Assembly: GCF_029227915.1 (NCBI RefSeq)
Contig: NC_079877.1
Coordinates: forward strand, 11,593,351 to 11,657,350
DNA length: 64,000 nucleotides
From: Hydractinia symbiolongicarpus
Lineage: Eukaryota; Cnidaria; Hydrozoa; Anthoathecata; Hydractiniidae
Direction of reading: 5' to 3'
A model generated the notes under the pieces. That model was not told where the DNA came from. It worked only from the letters and a program-made list of their open reading frames with translations, and did no database searches. Of the stretch, positions 60,201 to 64,000 are shown piece by piece (position 1 is the stretch's first letter; each line of letters opens with the position of its first letter). The translations under genes were made by a program, and so were the position numbers.

Positions 60201-61660
60201 AAATATTCAGAATTATAATAATAAGAAACAGTTAATAGTCATTGACACCAAAATTTGTTATTTGACTATCATGGTTACAAAAAAAAATGGTCAAGTTGAC
60301 TTTTGTGAGTGGAAAAATGCTTCTGAAGTTTTAGCAAACATAAAAAGAAAATTGTTTGTCCACAACGTAAATATAATGCAAAAAACATTAACTAGCAAAA
60401 ACTCTTAGCAAAAGAACAATAAAACAAGGGAACGAGGTTGAAACAAGTGCATATTTAAAGAATGCTCTTTCACTCTGTGTTCATTTTTGTGTGAAGTATA
60501 GCCTTTCAGAGTTAATTTTACATAACCAGGTCACTTCTGTGTAGAAGAGTTGGTTAAAAATCAAGCTGAATAATATTTTCAGAATTTTTTTTTCACTCTT
60601 AGGTTAATTTAAAACAAGACAAATTTAAACAAAACTACTTAGAACTGAAAAATATGGTAAGACAATTTCAGAATAAGATAACTGGACAATTTAAGAAACC
60701 GGAAGAAATTCAGCTAACCTTTGTTACGTAAATAATATTTAATATGTTTACTATTGAATATTATTTATGTAATTGGACAGGTGTTAAAAATTGATATTAA
60801 TGAAATAAATTATGATAAATATTCTGAACAAATTTATTTTAGGCCATTGTGCTTGTTTGCACTGGAAAATTATTGAAAATTTTTGTCATGACAGTTTGCA
60901 AGTGTTGCTATAATTTTACATATATATTAGGCGACTGTGCAATTGATAAAGGACACTTTTTCAAAAAAGATATATAAATATGAAGCCTATGAATATAATA
61001 AAATAAAAAAATAAATTCTGAGGAGTATGTATTATATTGTAATTCTTTGTCTTTCTTTGTAAAGTTACCCGTGGTTCGTCGCAGTAGCAGCCATGATCTA
61101 CTACGTTCTTCCTGCAAGAACAACGTTACAATAAAACACATTTTATTGAAAAGACGTGTTGATTGCTTTACAAACCATTTAGGAAGAAAAATTAAAAGTT
61201 AATTTGGTGTTTTCGAAGGGAAGTAATCAGTTTTAGAGATTAAGATATTACTAAAGATATTACTATGTTCCTGAATCAAATTTTTCAACAAAAAATTTGT
61301 TGACGTTACAGCCCCTTCAATTAGAAAAACAAACAAATTAATTAATTAGTACATACTTTAAATGTTGTTTAAAATAATCTGGTCGCCAGGAGTTGTGGCA
61401 CTACAACTATTTTGTGGTTTTTGCCAGATTCTTGCCTTAATTTTCTGTTGACCAATCGTCTAAAGGATTAATGTATCTATCATATGTTTCTATGTACCCC
61501 ATTAACGCCCTATTACGTGTAATACGTTATAAAAATTTTTATTTAGATAGTTGTAAATATGGATGGAAATGTCCTAATTCCAAAAAGTGCATCAGTTCGT
61601 ATCAGCATTGTAATAATGAAGACAATTGTGGTGATTTGTCTGATGAAACTGTCAACTGCT
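57226..61660 (+). CDS. Secreted or surface Ig-domain + LDLa protein, 3' end open
   Basis: Exon 1 (57226-57262) encodes the signal peptide start MISIFLIGCMTV. Exon 2 (57682-57951, phase 1-1) encodes a complete Ig domain: SSLHLDC, NITWYAKGKEL, LFINKTSIADTGSYYC and VNVTVQ, with the cysteine-tryptophan-DTGSYYC signature, an extra Cys pair (CIESC) and several N-x-T sites. A phase-1 exon at 61547-61660 encodes an LDL-receptor class A domain (YGWKCPNSKKCISSYQHCN, then DNCGDLSDETVNC) with the acidic calcium-binding DxSDE end, followed by GTGAGT. Ig to LDLa joins in frame. That the two belong to one gene is inferred from strand, phase and order. A TTGTTTTCTTAG acceptor before the ATG implies a 5' UTR intron. 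Later exons are not identified. Receptor or recognition roles are plausible. Confidence 0.7.
57682..57951 (+). CDS. Ig domain exon
   Basis: A single 270-nt exon holds the whole Ig fold, as is usual for Ig genes. The two canonical cysteines are in SLHLDC and GSYYC, the core Trp is in ITWYA, and the Tyr-corner DTGSYYC is clean. The second cysteine pair in KELNCIESC sits between the C and E strands and probably forms a local loop. Strand pattern looks I-set or V-like but short. Confidence 0.88.
58087..58334 (+). CDS. Alternative third exon with NAGNAG acceptor
   Basis: After TTTTTTCTTGAGCAG the tandem acceptor gives two outcomes with the Ig exon, which ends in phase 1 with T. Splicing at CAG joins T to GA and makes an immediate TGA, ending the protein at VTVQ. 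Splicing at GAG joins T to CA and opens 82 more codons (SGLNSLGYSFFDFLCYNQA, RKITISSEP, ending TTPSPAPF). No domain is recognised in that tail. Whether this exon is used, or the Ig exon splices straight to LDLa, is unknown. Confidence 0.35.
58335..61546. other. Putative large intron of the Ig-LDLa gene
   Basis: No further domain exon was recognised. Frames at 59945-60145 and 60169-60408 (plus) have protein-like parts (QPANLTMEVSLPQPFHVK; KKNGQVDFCEWKNASEVL) and may be relics of a coding sequence split by a frame change, but they match nothing I know. Confidence 0.35.
61547..61660 (+). CDS. LDL-receptor class A domain exon
   Basis: After the TTTTTATTTAG acceptor, phase-1 sequence gives six cysteines in order (C-x6-C-x5-C-x6-C-x5-C-x8-C), with GDLSDET before the last, the LDLa calcium-binding motif. 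The exon ends in phase 1 at GTGAGT, so it can be inserted between other phase-1 domain exons. Confidence 0.9.
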
Positions 61661-64000
61661 GTGAGTATAAAAATAGCTTTTGTTATCTAATTTATATAAC
61701 TGAATCACTCAAGCAAAGCAGGGTAGGGGTGGAAAAGTAAGTGTCAAATTTTGATTTGAAATTGTATTTTATTTTCCTTTTCATATGTGAAACATGTGAA
61801 AGAAACATAAAATGACTCTGGACTAACGAGACAAGTGTTGAGTATTTTCTTTAAAATGCACCCACATAACGGAAAATCACGCTCATTATTGTGACTGAAA
61901 TTCCTTTTATAGTACATTTAAATTTATCGGAATAATTAGTGCAAGTACTGTGGAGCTTTGTAGTAGTGTTCGATGTTGGTAAACTAAGGATTTTTTTACT
62001 TGGAATTTCCAAAAAAAGATAATTGCCATTAATTTGCTGAAAGTATCTAAACAATACCCCTGCAAATTGACAATATAGCTGGCTATAATGCTTAGTTAAC
62101 TCATTTCCAAAAGTTTTTCTGTGCATAATGGCTAGTTAGTTGTGCACTTTGTAGTAAAGAAACAATCGCTTCATAGCAAATAAGCTAGATAGGTACTATG
62201 GCTAGGTAGCTGTGTTTAAGAAGATAAGATATACTTGATTCTATTTTCATGCGCTTATAAAATTATGCAGAAAAAATAACATAATTATTAAAGAGAAACA
62301 TTAATAACAAATATGGCGCATAGTATAGTATTTTCTAATGATCCTTATAGTACTGCACTGCGCAAGTTTCCACTTTGGATAGCGTTACCTTTTTCTTTAT
62401 AATTTTTAGATATGTTTGGATAATCATGCGCCCATACTGTGTGCGAAAGTATTTTTACTTTAAAAATTTATCTTTTGACAGCATTTTAAGTAACAGAGGA
62501 TATTAATAAGAATCTTTCAAAATATACAAAAGCCTATTGTTTGAAAAATACACTTCAATGTCAACGTTCCTTTAAACTAGGTTCATATATACTTGTTTTC
62601 TACTTTTTATTTATATTATATCTTAACAATCTTGAAAGTCTTGCAGCATTGTTCAACTTGTTTACTCACAAAAAATAATCTTAATGTAATTCTTCCATAA
62701 TGTTCATTTGTGAAAATATAATTTTTCTTTTGACTTTTTACATTGTTTACGTTGGTTAAAGTGAAGTTTGACAAGACAAGTATTTTGTTAAAAAAATTAG
62801 TAGCAATTTTTTTTATTTAGACAATAATGTCACACCGTTTGAGTAACCATTTTGTGCAAAGGAGCAATTAATATAAACCTCCTCAAAAATTTTTTTTTGA
62901 CTATGCAAAGTCAGTAAAAATTCCTCTCCCAAAGAAATACTGATATTAGGACGTCATCCGTGTTGTCAACTCCGTGTCAAGTAATTACAAAATTACTTTG
63001 TATTAGGTATATTTTTAAATTTTGTATATTTTTTTTAAAAAAGACCTAGAAGATTAAAATGTTGCAAAAATAAGCTAGAACATCCCAAGGAAAGCTGTAA
63101 ATCACCTGGTAGAGACAATACAATTTAGGGGTTTACAACCAAACTTGCCCCACGATAAGAAAGTCGGATTTGTTTCCTAATTCTGGAATCACAAATGTTT
63201 CCATTGTTACTTTTAAATACTGCAAAAACTATAATTTTTTGTCATTTGCCGAAAAAAAATACACCCCATAAGAATGCAATTGTTTTACAAGCATTCTCAC
63301 TAAGCCTAGTTAACTTTATTTTTACAGATGTTGTTTAAAAAATAAGGTACATTAAGCACAAGATATATGTCAGCAACATCACTAATTTTGATAAACAAGT
63401 TGATATTTCATGTCTATATGTGGAATAAGCCAGCCAGGTAGTTACTCATATCGATGCTAGGCATAATATACCTATCTCATTTAAGATCAAGAATAATAAA
63501 CAAACCATTAGAATGGTCCAGTGTCTGGTAGATACTTACATACAGCCCCATATTTTTGACAAATGTTAATAATTATAGATTTTTAAGGTAATTTTGCAAA
63601 AAATGCTAGTAAACAAACCATTTATGCACTACTTCCCTGCAAACTAAAAATTTGCTCATAACTAATCTCGATTTGATTTTATTCCGTATTTTGATATACA
63701 TACTTTGCTGTACAAAAATGGACATAAAAATAGGTGTATTCACTTTTTGAAAATAAGTGTCAAACCTGTTAGGCCTTTATAAGTTACATATTTATAGAAT
63801 TTTAAAGGGATTATAATGTTACGCAATGAAACTTCATCACATCATTTTACTTAAAAAAGTAAGATCATTTGCCCAACCAATCTGTAAATAATCTTTTTTA
63901 TCTTCGAGTAGTTGCACTTGATAGTATGACTACTGAATTCTTTTGTTACAACAGCTACTACACTTTTGGTTGCAATGTATGCAATATTAAATACGGGAAT
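61661..64000. other. Right-edge stretch, later exons not identified
   Basis: It contains a dispersed repeat copy near 62268-62400 and GGCTAGTTAG-type motifs at 62120-62220. At the far edge an acceptor-like TTCTTTTGTTACAACAG at 63938-63954 is followed by an open phase-1 frame to the window end, with a hydrophobic reading (TTLLVAMYAILNTG). Confidence 0.4.
62268..62400 (+). repeat. Dispersed repeat, copy 2 of the family at 26065
   Basis: Collinear blocks ATAATTATTAAAGAGAAACA, TTAATAACA, ATGGCGCAT and GGATAGCGTTACC-like end match 26065-26180. Confidence 0.55.

Noticed and set aside
61851-62126. 91-codon minus-strand frame right of the LDLa exon
   Set aside because: No signal, domain or splice site ties it to a gene, and the region overlaps AGCTAG-type repeat sequence.
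1-64000. Bacterial-style operons, CRISPR arrays, riboswitches, rRNA or tRNA genes
   Set aside because: The window is eukaryotic with spliced genes; the tandem arrays lack spacer-repeat alternation and I found no convincing tRNA cloverleaf by eye.

Overview
The window is eukaryotic and strongly AT-rich. It has small phase-1 domain exons, GTAAGT-type donors and long non-coding tracts full of repeats. The recognisable genes all encode secreted or extracellular multidomain proteins: IGFBP/antistasin/WAP, PAN/EGF/fibrinogen-like, Ig/LDLa and small 8-cysteine peptides. A PAN-EGF protein ending in a GGW...PGD...W-x-V type C-terminal domain, a DIRS-like retroelement and Tigger-type transposase debris all fit a cnidarian, probably a hydrozoan. 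The species is inferred from gene style, not shown.

Layout. 1-4.9 kb: an 11-exon minus-strand gene for a secreted IGFBP + 8 antistasin + WAP protein. 12.5-12.8 kb (minus) and 33.3-33.7 kb (plus): two paralogous two-exon genes for a secreted 8-cysteine CWSYCG peptide. 20.7-23.0 kb: a five-exon minus-strand PAN-EGF gene with a cnidarian-type C-terminal domain. 38.6-41.5 kb: a related minus-strand PAN-EGF-like gene whose C-terminus is a fibrinogen-type domain and which looks broken. 57.2-61.7 kb: a plus-strand gene for a signal peptide, an Ig domain and an LDL-receptor class A domain, running towards the right edge and perhaps past it.

Repeats fill the rest. There is a 12 x 19 bp minisatellite (23.8 kb) and a B-A-B direct-repeat unit of about 3.2 kb (28.3-31.6 kb) with a second copy of its core at 14.4 kb. 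An 8 x 60 bp satellite at 36.8 kb has a 180 bp higher-order pattern and is open on both strands. A 677 bp MITE with TTCGCGAAA-rich ends lies at 44.75 kb and a perfect 35 bp palindrome at 46.76 kb. At 47-55 kb a folded DIRS-like cluster holds one nearly complete element (gag, RT, RNase H, start of a tyrosine recombinase) on the minus strand and a second, plus-oriented copy whose RT segment is inverted. The main copy carries a 418 bp insertion flanked by an 8 bp target duplication.

The host genes do not form an operon or an obvious pathway. What they share is secretion and cysteine-rich adhesion, protease-inhibitor or defence-type domains, as expected for an extracellular-protein locus in a basal animal. 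Exon coordinates come from reading splice sites and phase by eye. All spliced models except the 38.6-41.5 kb gene keep an open frame.
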